NCBI GenBank assembly: GCA_025769875.1
Contig: JAGFNK010000005.1
Location: 62,001-126,000 of the forward strand
Reading direction: 5' to 3'
From: Russula earlei
Taxonomy: Eukaryota; Basidiomycota; Agaricomycetes; Russulales; Russulaceae
DNA length: 64,000 nt
Numbering within the stretch: the first letter of the stretch is position 1; the number at the start of each line of letters is the position of its first letter. Positions 23,709 to 33,873 of the stretch are shown piece after piece. Position numbers and translations under genes: made by a program. The notes under the pieces are model-generated. The model had not been told where the DNA came from. It did not search any database and was given only the letters and a program-made list of their open reading frames with translations.

Positions 23709-24199
23709 CGGGTAGGGAGAGATGGGGGGGGTGTTGTGTATGTTTTGTGGGTGTATGGGCGCCTGTGTGCCTGCCCTGTGTTGGGTACACAAATAAATAT
23801 TTTTTATCCCCGCGGCGCACTGTCGGAGTACAGACAACGACCGAACGGCACTTGCCAGATTCGGTCACGGTCAGAACTCAGAGCACAACACAAGCCGTTT
23901 GAGTTTGTTTTGAATCAAAACCGTTGGAACAAGAATTTCATGTTACCCGGGAGAAGGTAGGTAAAAGTGACGATTAAGCTTTAGGCCTGTTCTAAAGACC
24001 TGTAGTACTGTATGGATGCGTTGGGTAAGTAAAAACTAAACGGCACTAGGACTAGACGGCTCTACTGATACTTTCAGGTTCAAGAAATTAAAAAGTCCGA
24101 AAGAAATATTACTGAGTCCGCAAAATTCTCTGTTTATTTACTGGGGACGCGGGCGCTCGAAAGTCCTCCCTCGATGGCTCGATTCTTCATTGGCTCGCC
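23709..24199. other. Intergenic region between minus-strand genes
   Basis: Upstream of the RING-CH gene and downstream of the Rexo4-like gene. It contains G-rich runs near 23725 and nothing recognisable as a gene. Confidence 0.45.
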
Positions 24200-25136
24200 T
24201 CAGAGATAGCAGCGGGAAAACGTGCTGGGTGGAAGTGCGGATGGCCATTGTCCCTCGCGAATCGTCGTTTCCCACTCATTCGCGTGGGAGCGGTACAGGT
24301 CCACAGCCGCGCGTGCGTTCTCCAGCTACTCGGCGCGAAACGGTTGAAAGGCCGCCCAGTCACAAAGGAGTAAGCCGGTGCCCTCTCGGCAAACTCAAAG
24401 CCAAATGAAAATGCCAAAAATAAAACGTACGGGATTTTGCTGGCCCTCCTGGCACCTCCTTCCCATGAGATGAAACGTCAAAGTCGGTAACCGAACGAGC
24501 TGGTTAGGTGATCGAAGGGCGTTGCGGAATGGCTGATACAACGCGACGTCACGCGTATTGACCGCAGGGTGCGGAATCCCCAGGACTAGAACAAAAAAAG
24601 AGATAACGAGATGAAGCGACGGTTAATGACGACGGTTACGACCACATGCTGAAACGTGATCCGGAGACCCACCGGAAAGGTCATTCCATAGACTGTGCCC
24701 AACGATCACCTTGTCCTTGATCATGCTGGCGACGCGACGCTGGACCTCGTCGAACGGCTTCGCGTCAGCTTTTTGCACCGTCCGGTAGAGTCAGCCCCTG
24801 GATGCAAAACCCACGCTTTCTTGGTGACGCACCAGAAGCAAGGTTATCCGGCGTGATGCCGGTCGTGGACGTACGATAATCGCTGACCTCCATCGTCGGA
24901 GCAACGTAGCAATCCAACAAGGGGTTGCCCCTGTAATTGCATATCGCGACGCGGCTGAGATAAAACCCAACGCGGGAGCAAAACCTTCAACACCTAACAT
25001 CCCAGAGCCTCGGCATGACGACGGGTGACACTCACGCGACCATGGACGTATTCCCAAACGGGCCGACGCCGACGACGGTGCAGGCCAGCGCGAGCACCTG
25101 GTCTGCATTAGGAGAACCATAGTGAGGAGGGGCCAT
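24200..25136 (-). CDS. Rexo4-like DEDDh exonuclease-fold protein, catalytic residues lost
   Basis: Not visible as a long ORF. Spliced exons 25136-25036, 24954-24833, 24768-24673, 24585-24431 and 24325-24200 fit phases 2, 1, 1, 0 and give 199 residues. The RNase-H-like exonuclease layout of Rexo4/ISG20 is clear: VGVGPFGNTSMVARV, YVAPTMEVSDYRTSTTGITP, FDEVQRRVASMIKDKVIVGH, NTRDVALYQPFR and ARAAVDLYRSHANEWE. Motif I, normally ALDCEMVG, reads ALACTVVG, so the Asp and Glu are Ala18 and Thr20. Motif II (GHSLWNDL) keeps its Asp. Motif III, normally HSSVEDA, reads QNPLENA, losing His and Asp. Frames and splice sites are intact, so this looks like a maintained pseudoenzyme, not a decaying gene. The start is uncertain, because the sequence before ACCAGG resembles a 3' splice site and an upstream exon is possible. 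Confidence 0.78.
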
Positions 25137-25999
25137 TTCGGAATACGCGAGCTGAAAAGGAGGTAGACGAAAATGATGCGAGGGTGGTGTCCTCGCACGC
25201 GGAGAATTTAAGGCTCAAAATTCAATAAAACGGAGGAGTACCGTCATGGCGCAGAGCGGCACACTAGGGAGTGACATTATCCGCTTGAAAAAAATTTAAA
25301 TTGTCAATTCCAGGGCGGGCTCGCGCATCTCTGTTCGAGCCAAGGCAAAGGGAGCCCTAGGGGACTGTCGGGCTGCGCGGCGGGGGCACTTTTGACAAGG
25401 GAAAACCCAGGAGAGAAGCGGGGCCACGGCGCAGATTAAAAGAACACCGTCCTTTTGTTTTGTTTTTTCTCCTCTCCTTCCATCCCTCTCGCCCGTGCTT
25501 CCGAAAACGCGATAGCGAGCACCGCAACGCTACGATTGAGCACCGTGCGTGCAGCCCGCCGGGAGAGGGGGATCCATCGATTAGAGTGGAGATCGAAACC
25601 GAATAAAATCTGTCATCGAGGCGTCATGAGGATCTACAGGAGGGAGGGGAGAAGATAGAAGCCAGTATGATAATGCACAAGATCTTCGGTCGGGGGCGCG
25701 GCTACTTTTGCAGTGCACACGGGGGACAAGCTTAGAACGACAGCAGACAGGTCACCACCGCGTCATCGCGGGTGGAGCGTCGGCTCGGCGGATGGGAGCG
25801 GCGGACGAGCCAAGCTTGGTTGACGGAAAGATAGCTAGGCGAATCAAGTGCGTAGCCCATAGCCGCGTGTCGAGAGTGGGCGTGCGCGTCGAAACGGTGT
25901 GGGAGGCGAGAAGAGAGGTGGTGATCATAATCGGAGCAATCGTGAAGAGAAGGCCCGACTGAAACTGTTCGACATTGGACATTGACAATTAGGGATCGG
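25137..25999. other. Intergenic region
   Basis: About 860 bp upstream of the Rexo4-like gene and downstream of the PPR-like gene. It includes a T-rich stretch near 25455-25490. Short ORFs occur on both strands at 25708-25988 but have no recognisable sequence. I see no gene I can support. Confidence 0.4.
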
Positions 26000-27742
26000 C
26001 TACGGAGTACCCGTTGCTACGTAAACTCGTCGCTTCGCCTTGAACAGCACCCTCGACGCTCGACGCAGCACCCGATCGACAAGGATCCCTTCCGTCCCGG
26101 CTTTCGCGAGCCGCTCGTCCGGGTTCCGCGTCGTGCTTCGCTGTTTGACCAATCCGCCATCGACCACCTCGCGCTCAAGACTCCACGCCCACCAAATCTT
26201 CCGACGTGTCTTTACACAAGTCATCCACTCTTTGATCAGGTCCACCCGCTTCTCCTCTACCGCCAACGCTAACAACCGTCTTTCTACCCTTGGACTGACA
26301 ACCGAGTGGCCCCATCGGCGGCTGAACCATCGCGATAGTTTGTGTCCAGTGATTCCACACCGTCTTGTCCCTTTCAAGTGTCCCAGTAAGAGGAAAAGCG
26401 TGGTACTGTTGGGTTTAAACTCGGGACACGACACGCAGAAGCCTTGTAAATCCTTAAGGGCACGATAAAACGTCCTCAGGCCGCGTCTCTTTGGCTCCGG
26501 GGCCATGTGCAGATGGACGAGCCGTAAGCCCAAACCCTTTGGATCCATGCTGAGGAACGGGGTAGTGACTCGTCGAGCGGCCTCTCGTTCCTGCATTCGT
26601 AACAGGGCTGCCACGGACCCGTACACGACTTGCGGCGGAGGAGTGTCCGTCGATGATACCCCGAGTTTCAACAGCTGTCCGATAACATGATGGTAACGCG
26701 GAAGAGTGTTCATCCCAGGGTCGCGCGTACGCGACAGGCCCCCGAACGCTCTTCGCTTGGCAGTGCCCAGCAGCTCAGCCCAGATAGGGACAGGAACGCT
26801 GTCAGAAATAAAGGGGGCTCGAGGACGATTTTTCGGTAAGTTGGTGACAAAGTTGTAGGCGTCGGGCCATCGTCCCTCGCGAACAAGAAGCCGTACGTAG
26901 AGCTTGCAAGTCGTTTGATCCTCCGGCACACGCGATGCGCGCATGGACTTTAATAATGCGTGAGCGGTACCAAACGCCGAATGTCGAATAGCCTGTCGAA
27001 GAAGAAAGTTGTAGGTCCGAGAAAACTGCAGGTTTGGAAACATGCTGTGGTATGACACGAGAGATTGGACAGATGTATGAGGGGAGGACATGTAGAGGTG
27101 AAGGAGTCGTTTGGATAGAGGATCTTCATGATTCTGGATACTTGGTATCGTGACTGCAGAATTTGCGAAATTGCAAGTCTCGGATGAAATAGAAGGTGGA
27201 TTATTGTAATCTTTGAGGGCTATCAAGGGTGTAGTAGCACAATCCAGGGGTTCAATGCAAGAACTGAAATCACCAGTGGTCGTGGTTTGTACCGGAACAC
27301 CGAGCGAAAGCTCGTTTCGTTCGATTTTGTGAATGAGGAACGACCGCTTCTTGACGTTCCTTTTTGAACGACACGAAGGAGGGTCATTCATGGCAGGGAG
27401 GAGAGGGGCAGGTTCTGCTTGTGCTCGTGATGAATAGTGCCGCAAGAATCTACATGGCGCGAATAAATTGCTGGAGAATCGCTCAGGGGAAAAAGACTTG
27501 AGGCACCTGAGGGTGCTTTGAGAATTGGAGAAGACGGTCATCCTTAGCGATGCGTACCGTGGATGGCTTGTTGGGTAGAAGCTCTTTTGAGAGACAGCGT
27601 TGCTACTTGATCCAGTATGAGGAGCGTTAACTCGGCTGCTAACAGGGTACACGCGTGAGTATGCTCGGGCTGCTGCTTCTTGAAAAACGTAGAGGAATGG
27701 AAAGTAATGGGGTGCTGCCAAACGAACGACATTGTTGACCAT
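26000..27742 (-). CDS. PPR-like mitochondrial protein, intronless
   Basis: A single uninterrupted frame of 580 codons from the ATG at 27742. The N-terminus is rich in Arg, Ser and Ala and poor in acids (MVNNVVRLAAPHYFPFL), as in mitochondrial presequences. The central part has helical hairpins of PPR style, for example RTYNFLLRQAIRHSAFGTAH, TTCKLYVRLLVREGRWPDAY and RYHHVIGQLLKLGVSS, and later FKPNSTTLFLLLGHLKGT. The C-terminus is very basic. Fungal PPR proteins of this type act on mitochondrial transcripts or translation; no specific target can be named. It has no intron, unlike nearly all neighbours. Confidence 0.7.
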   Translation of the reverse strand: MVNNVVRLAAPHYFPFLYVFQEAAARAYSRVYPVSSRVNAPHTGSSSNAVSQKSFYPTSHPRYASLRMTVFSNSQSTLRCLKSFSPERFSSNLFAPCRFLRHYSSRAQAEPAPLLPAMNDPPSCRSKRNVKKRSFLIHKIERNELSLGVPVQTTTTGDFSSCIEPLDCATTPLIALKDYNNPPSISSETCNFANSAVTIPSIQNHEDPLSKRLLHLYMSSPHTSVQSLVSYHSMFPNLQFSRTYNFLLRQAIRHSAFGTAHALLKSMRASRVPEDQTTCKLYVRLLVREGRWPDAYNFVTNLPKNRPRAPFISDSVPVPIWAELLGTAKRRAFGGLSRTRDPGMNTLPRYHHVIGQLLKLGVSSTDTPPPQVVYGSVAALLRMQEREAARRVTTPFLSMDPKGLGLRLVHLHMAPEPKRRGLRTFYRALKDLQGFCVSCPEFKPNSTTLFLLLGHLKGTRRCGITGHKLSRWFSRRWGHSVVSPRVERRLLALAVEEKRVDLIKEWMTCVKTRRKIWWAWSLEREVVDGGLVKQRSTTRNPDERLAKAGTEGILVDRVLRRASRVLFKAKRRVYVATGTP

Positions 27743-28069
27743 ACACCGTGTCAGCAACTTGGGGTCTACACTGGCCTGGTTGACGGGAAGTACGACTTGT
27801 CACGAACTGTGACGCAACCGCCATCACCTCGAAGAACACCAATTTAATGTTATGTATACACAATCTGCGACCTAATCAGAACAGCTAATGGGATCGTAAT
27901 CGTCGTGAAGTAGTCAATAACAAAGGAAAGGAGTGCGGTATTATGGGTGAATGCAACTTGAGCCTAGTCGGAAAATGCATGAGAGGATAACGATCGACGG
28001 CTCTGAGGTCAGTCCTCCATCATAGTTTGACCCACCCGTCCAACTAACCATCCGACTTTCGCTATCCAG
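27743..28069. other. Intergenic region
   Basis: Promoter side of the PPR-like gene and 3' flank of STS1. No feature recognised. Confidence 0.4.
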
Positions 28070-29293
28070 CTATCCCTTATTTCGCGCAGGGACCTCAAGT
28101 CCATTTCCCTTGACATCGGCAAACTCGTCGAGAACACGTTCCCAGCCACGCACCGTTTCCTCACCAAACATGCCAGCTTGACTGTTCACCACGTCGTCCA
28201 CGTGCTCTACCCATGCCTTCCATTCATCCAGCAGGCGAGAGAGGGCCAAGGGGACTAGGGTGGCTTGCGTGAGGGGGGGCTGCGCAAGAATATGCGAATT
28301 AAAGGATTGCAAGAAAAGGAAGGTTTCGGTCGGGGGACACCTATCACGGCGTGGAAGTTGAGGTGTTTCCGAAAGATGGGAATTGGAGTTGAAGGTCCTC
28401 TGTGAGAAATAAGGAAGGTATGACTGGAATGATGCAACAAAATCGTGGATATGAGGCCGTAGTCTAGACACAATGTATTCTTCTCGCATTCCTGCCAGCA
28501 GCATCAGAAGATGTATTTGAGCTGACACCGAAGGACTGTTGAGGGACATGACTGCCGAATCCTAAAGAGGAAGATGGATGAGATATGGGTCGGCCAAGGG
28601 GCGTTGACCCAAAACCGAAGCCGAGGGCTGAAGTCAACGAAATTTGGGACGGCGGATGATTGGAATATGGATATGCATCCCGGAGCCTCTTGGCCGATTG
28701 CGTGAGGGCTTGTAAGGCAGTGTCTAGTGAAGGTCGCGGGATTAAAGAAAGGATGACAGGTTTCAATGTGGGTTGAGATTGGATCAGTGAATTAAGAAGT
28801 GGGAGCAAAGATTGAGTCGGTAGACTCGCTTGGCAAGTCGTCAGTTCGATGGATCGTGGAGGGTGGCGTTAGACCAACCTAGTAAAACCCCAACATCGAC
28901 ATCCTGGTTCTCCGCGCTCGAATTTGGAAGTTCTTTGGTTGTCCTTCCTACCTTGGCTTCTTGGGCGAACGTCCCGTTCGTTCGCGCCCGTTTGGGTGCA
29001 GCACGTTTAGGACGTTCAGGTGTTGGGCTTCTTTCCATCGCAACGTCTCTCACTCCGGGACTATGGCCGGACGACTGGTCTACTTGCTCATCATCTTGTT
29101 CATAGCGCCTTTTGAGTGCCCGGGAAGGACTGATGATGGATGATGGCGGCTGGGCGACGTTTGGGTGGTGTGGAGAAAAACCGGCAAGTGAGGACGGCAT
29201 GGATAAGGTGAGCCCGAGGGCCATCTGAGAAGGATGGACGAGCGGATTTGGATGGAAATCTAATTGCGGGTGGGGCTGAACGACGTTGGCCAT
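28070..29293 (-). CDS. STS1: Sts1/Cut8 nuclear proteasome tether
   Basis: Sts1/Cut8 anchors or imports proteasomes at the nucleus. It starts at 29293 (MANVVQPHPQLDFHPNP). Exon 1 (to 28879) has a basic NLS-like segment (PKRAAPKRARTNG). Exon 2 from 28828 begins the Cut8 fold: LASLPTQSLLPLLNSLIQ, LKPVILSLIPRPSLDTALQA and AKRLRDAYPYSN. The last part has REEYIVSRLRPHIHDFVASF and PTETFLFLQSFNSHI, ending NKG before the stop. The junction between exon 2 and the last exon (about 28476-28530) is not settled; GT...GCAG pairs give introns of only 37-45 nt. About 360-370 residues. In yeast Sts1 works with importin-alpha (Srp1), whose gene lies at the far right of this window. Confidence 0.87.
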
Positions 29294-30215
29294 GGTCAAA
29301 GATGAGTCGTGGCCTGCGTCTGGGAACTTTCGTAAGGCCTCATCCGTTTCACGCTCTGTTATCCTTGCGGGGCACGCGACACGCACGTGGCTTTCCCTCT
29401 CCGCCCGCGTCTAGGCTACCCCCCCATTCGGGCTTTGGCATCTGAGGTCCTTTCCCCCCGCCTGGTGATCAGCACTTTGGGTTGGTCCCTCGGTGTATTG
29501 GTTTTTAAATCGACAAGGTTGTCACACCGCCGACGCCAGATCACTCCACCATCATGTTGATTCGGGGGTAGTGGGCCCATCGCCCATTCAGCAACGCGAA
29601 CTTGGGATGCCCGTGTTACCGAGACGCCGGCGTACTGGAAGCGCGGCCAGTGGCGTCCATATTTACCATAACCACACGGCGCCCGCGACGAAGTTGAAGG
29701 AAACCGCGGGCATGTGACGACCATTTGTCCTCGACTCGAACATACGCTGGATGCATGGGCCGGTTTGATGGCAACAGGGCTAGTACTGGGAAGGAGTGCG
29801 AGATGCATCGCATCACACTGACCCAGACCGAGGTTCTCATTCTCGTGATGACCGCGATTCCGTGCTGCGGAGTGTTGAGTGCCACGGCTGCCGAGACGCA
29901 CGGCCAGGTCCCGGTTGTATGTAGGAAAGTGTATGTACTACTCCTCCTCAGAGGTGTATACGAACTGGTATTGGAGCGGTCAGACTAGTGGGATTGTGTG
30001 TCGCTGAGTGCTAGCTAGTAGGGGAGGGGAAATCAGCCCGCCATAACGATATTTGGACCGGACTGCCTTCTACGCCACCTTGGCGCCGAACTGCCGACCG
30101 ACCGAACGGTCAATGCACTGCATCTCTCAGCGCCTTGCGGCAAAGACCCCCCAAATTTTAGGGCGTCCGCGCTCTCTATCCCTCAACCACCATCGCTACT
30201 TGTGCAACTAACAGG
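29294..30215. other. Divergent intergenic region
   Basis: About 0.9 kb between the divergent starts of STS1 and the rhomboid gene. Open frames on both strands at 29416-29988 overlap and have no recognisable sequence. I regard it as promoter DNA. Confidence 0.45.
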
Positions 30216-32246
30216 ATGACTTCCCCTGTTCCCCTCCAAGCTTATCATCAACATGGCTCCTCAGGAGACCACCCCGACACCATCACCGCTGTGCCCTCAA
30301 ATAACACACATTCAAGTGAATCCCATGATCCTCAAGGGGATTATGATCCTTACGCCGATGCAACCTCGCAGAGGAAGCCCTGGAGCAACACCGCTTTCTC
30401 AGGATCCTTAACTGATACGGCTGACATGCGCAAAAGCAGCCTTAGCTACGGCTCGAAAGAACTTGGCAAGTGACCTGCGCGGTTTAGCACTATGCTATGG
30501 TCTGAGACCTTCTAGATGAACCAACGAGCTTCACAGCCGAACCCATTGCTGGTGATCAGAAACCCTTACTTGCCCGATGGTTAGATCCGGGCAAGTTTCC
30601 CATAGAGCAGCGAATCGAGAATAAGAGACGGGGGATTCCTCGTCAGCGGTATCCAGTCGTAGGTTCGTGAGAGGAGCAGTCATGCTTTGCGCCAGAACTT
30701 GACATCCATGTAGTTTGGGCACTCACTGCTACTATGATTGCCGTCTTTGTCTACGAATTGGTGGTAAATGCCCAGGCTCAGGGTTCCCCTGTTTCATTTC
30801 ACGTGAGTCAGACCCCTTGGTGTTCGAACACTGGCAGATTTTCAATCCCAATGTAGCCCGTCGTCAACCCAATGTTGGGACCTTCTGGAAGTGCTCTCAT
30901 TCGGGTTGGCGCTCGCTTTCCGCCATGCATGAAGACCGTATCGGAGGTGCCTGTGACACTACAGCTGCCATGTGAGTCGGCCCTCATGTTCAGTTGCGTG
31001 GGTGATATCGAACGCTTGACCTCTATCAGGTCTCAATGACACTGCGAACCCGCCTGATCAACTTTGCACTATCGAAGAAATTTGTGGTCATGGAGGCTTC
31101 CATGGTCAAGAGCCAAATCAATGGTGGAGGTAGGTATCCAGCGACTCAAAAGGTTCCGCCAATCATCATCGTCCGTAGATTCATCACTCCTATTTTCTTG
31201 CACGCTGGTTTCGTGCACATCGCATTGAACATGCTCGCTCAGATTACGGCCGGTGCTGAAGTAAGTGCTGTGTTTCGAGCATTCAGCATTCCAGATCATT
31301 GACCGCGATGTATTGCAGATTGAAAAAGAGATGGGCTCCGGTGGCTTCTTCATTTTGTATTTCGCTGCCGGGATCTTTGGGTAAGTAGAACTACTCGCCC
31401 ACCTCACCTATCGAAACTCATGCTGCTCTAGCAACGTTCTTGGCGGCAACTTTTCCCTTGTGGGTGTGCCGTCTGTAGGCGCCAGCGGAGCCATCTTTGG
31501 GGCGTTAGCGGTAAGTCCGTGTGCTACTCGAATGTGACTAGTCGTTTACTCGTCACAGGTTACATGGGTAGACCTCTTCGCACACTGGAGAATTCTCTAC
31601 AAACCAGGACGAAGGGTACGCCTGCACTTTCGCGAGTGGATGATTCGTACATTGATATCGGTGTAGTTATTCTGGATGCTAGTTGAACTTATCATCGGTA
31701 TAGGAATTGGTTACATCCCATGTGAGTTGATCCGATCGCTCTTATTTCTCTCCGTGTACTTACGTACGAAAGACGTGGATAATTTCGGTCAGGATATGAT
31801 CCCCAAAGATGGCTGTTCTGAAGTACTAATGGTGATCGTCTAGCGCATATTGGTGGCTTCGTGATGGGGCTTTTAGTTGGAACTACCTTATATCCTGTGA
31901 TCAGCACGTCTAGACGACACAGGGTGATCATGTGGGGATTCCGTCTCGCTGCCATACCTTTGGCCATCATCCTCTATGTTCTACTGGTTCGAAACTTCTA
32001 CACCTCGAATCCCTATGCCGGTGAGCTCCCCTCGCCCTAGTGACTCCAAATTTCTTCTGACCTGGTCCTTAGCATGTTCTGGGTGTCGTTATCTGTCGTG
32101 CATTCCGAGAAGTGCCAACAACTACTGCAAAGGGTATGTGTATCTTCCATCCATCTAGCTGTGCTTATATTCTCATACATTTCTGGATCGATAGAACTGG
32201 GATCACCTACGTCAATGGTGCTTCCTCCAGTGGAACCTCGGTTTAG
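30216..32246 (+). CDS. Rhomboid family intramembrane serine protease
   Basis: Multi-exon polytopic protease. The first exons are 30216-30465, 30516-30662, 30714-30802, 30857-30971, 31030-31129, 31179-31260 and 31319-31380, all in phase; more exons continue to the TAG at 32244. The N-terminus is a long Ser/Pro-rich cytosolic tail. Conserved features are NPMLGPSGSALIRVGARFPPCM, the segment FITPIFLHAGFVHIALNML, the catalytic serine in GASGAIFGALAV and the histidine in AHIGGFVMG. Trp/Gly-rich loops and about seven hydrophobic segments follow the RHO pattern of the secretory pathway (RBD2/Rhomboid-1 like), not the mitochondrial PARL type. Intron 1 (30466-30515) starts GCAAGT and is a GC-AG intron. 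Confidence 0.92.
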
Positions 32247-33241
32247 AGTTTACCTTGGACTGTTATCCAGCAATCACTTCGGACAGACGCGTAGAAATTA
32301 CGTGCCACACTCTGTATTCCCATCGTTCAGTAGCATTTATCATTCTCGTTTTAACGGACTGAGTGCTTTCGACCTCATGACTCCATCTCTTGTTTATTTT
32401 GCATGACCTTGAGACGCTTTACGATACAACCCATACAGGTTTCCAGATAAATATGACCGGAACAAACTTTACGCCCCCCAGTCTGTCCATCTCGTCATCC
32501 GCTTTCCATGAGAACATTCGGCATGGTATAGGTATTTCAGATCATAGACTTGGACACTCGGTCCTAGCAATCGCGAAAGAACAGTGCAGTTCATATGCAC
32601 GTTCGATGCGCCAGAAGCCAATGTATCGTCTCATTCGGAATTCCTTTAAGCAGTCCAGAAGACATCCAGGGCGTCCAGGGAGAGGTGTTGATGCAATGAC
32701 GATTGATGTCTTGCCGTGGTCCTTCAAGATCGAAATGATGGTTTCTGTATCCGACGGAGGGTGCTTAATTCGATGCTTCGATGTCTCAAGCAGAATGGAA
32801 GATCAGGGATACCGAACGGAAGAAGAATAGAAACCCGAGGCGAGCAAGGCCGTCGCAGTGGCTGGCTCCACCTGTCAGAGTGGCAAGTACCGCGCATAGC
32901 GATAGGGAGCCTCGACGACCAGAAGTTTCCTCAAATGTCACCCAAGGTCAAGGTCGCCTTGAGCACAGAGAATGGCGCGCCCCAAGTCCCTCCCACGACG
33001 CAATTTTCTTGAAGGAGAGATCCAGTGGCACGTTACCGACTCGACCGCAGAGTCGTCTGCGTTGCTAAGGATCCTATTTAGGACCCACCCAGTTTCGCAG
33101 TGGCCTGACCACTTGGTGCAGTATCATCAGTAGCTTGGTTCCTGCCGGAGATTGAGAAAGAACTCCAATGTCGATGACGTATGAAATGGCACCCTATTTT
33201 CTGATTCTCGTTCCCAAACTAGGAGAGGATGCGGCATCATG

Positions 33242-33315
33242 CTGTAGCGAATGCTCAGTCTTATTGTAGAAGACTATACTAAAGAGTGTTCTAGCCTGTA
33301 GTGAATGCTCAGTCT
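33242..33315. repeat. Imperfect 20-nt direct repeat pair
   Basis: ctgtagcgaatgctcagtct at 33242-33261 and ctgtagtgaatgctcagtct at 33296-33315 differ at one base, 54 bp start to start. The origin is unknown. Confidence 0.75.
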
Positions 33316-33467
33316 AAGCGAACTGCAGCGCGACCCCTATTTTCAGAAAAACGAAAAAAGGAGGGAGGAATCGAAAACACACAAAATGTCTGAGACCTCA
33401 TGAAGACCTCATGCGCACCGCACGATCCAGACCTGGAAGACATGGTCAGCACAGTGCAAAGGAGAGC

Positions 33468-33484
33468 GGGGGGGGGGGGGGGGG
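33468..33484. repeat. G17 homopolymer
   Basis: Seventeen consecutive G in non-coding sequence. Confidence 0.9.
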
Positions 33485-33873
33485 AGAGAAACGACCGGAA
33501 AGGGGGCCAAAAAACAAACATGCACCAAATGGCCGCCATGATAGGATGGCAAAACGGCACCTCCGACAGTTGTTCAGCACAGTGACATTTCCGGGGAGAG
33601 GTCAGAAGGACGGTGGAGTAAAACAGGGAGATGGGAGGAGGAAGGGCATGATGCAGGTACCGATTTTTTTCGCGCGCGAGGTCCCTGTTTTCACGCTCGA
33701 TAGTAGAAAGACCGGGGTGGGGAACCCGTCCTTACCCTTCCTTACATCGCGCTAGCCTGGACACCTCAATGAGCCAAGACTTACAGGACCGCTGTTATAG
33801 AGGCATGCAGAAAGCACGAGGAACAAAACTGGAAGAATATTGACTACCGAGCCTGCGTATACATCGGGACCGA

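Larger units (their letters stand above)
32247..33873. other. Gene-poor accessory stretch, left of the recombinase pseudogene
   Basis: About 1.6 kb with no gene I can support. A 441-nt open frame at 32390-32830 has no recognisable domain and atypical composition. The stretch contains a pair of imperfect 20-nt direct repeats (33242, 33296) and a G17 run (33468-33484). It may include flanks of a mobile element, but no termini are recognised. Confidence 0.4.
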
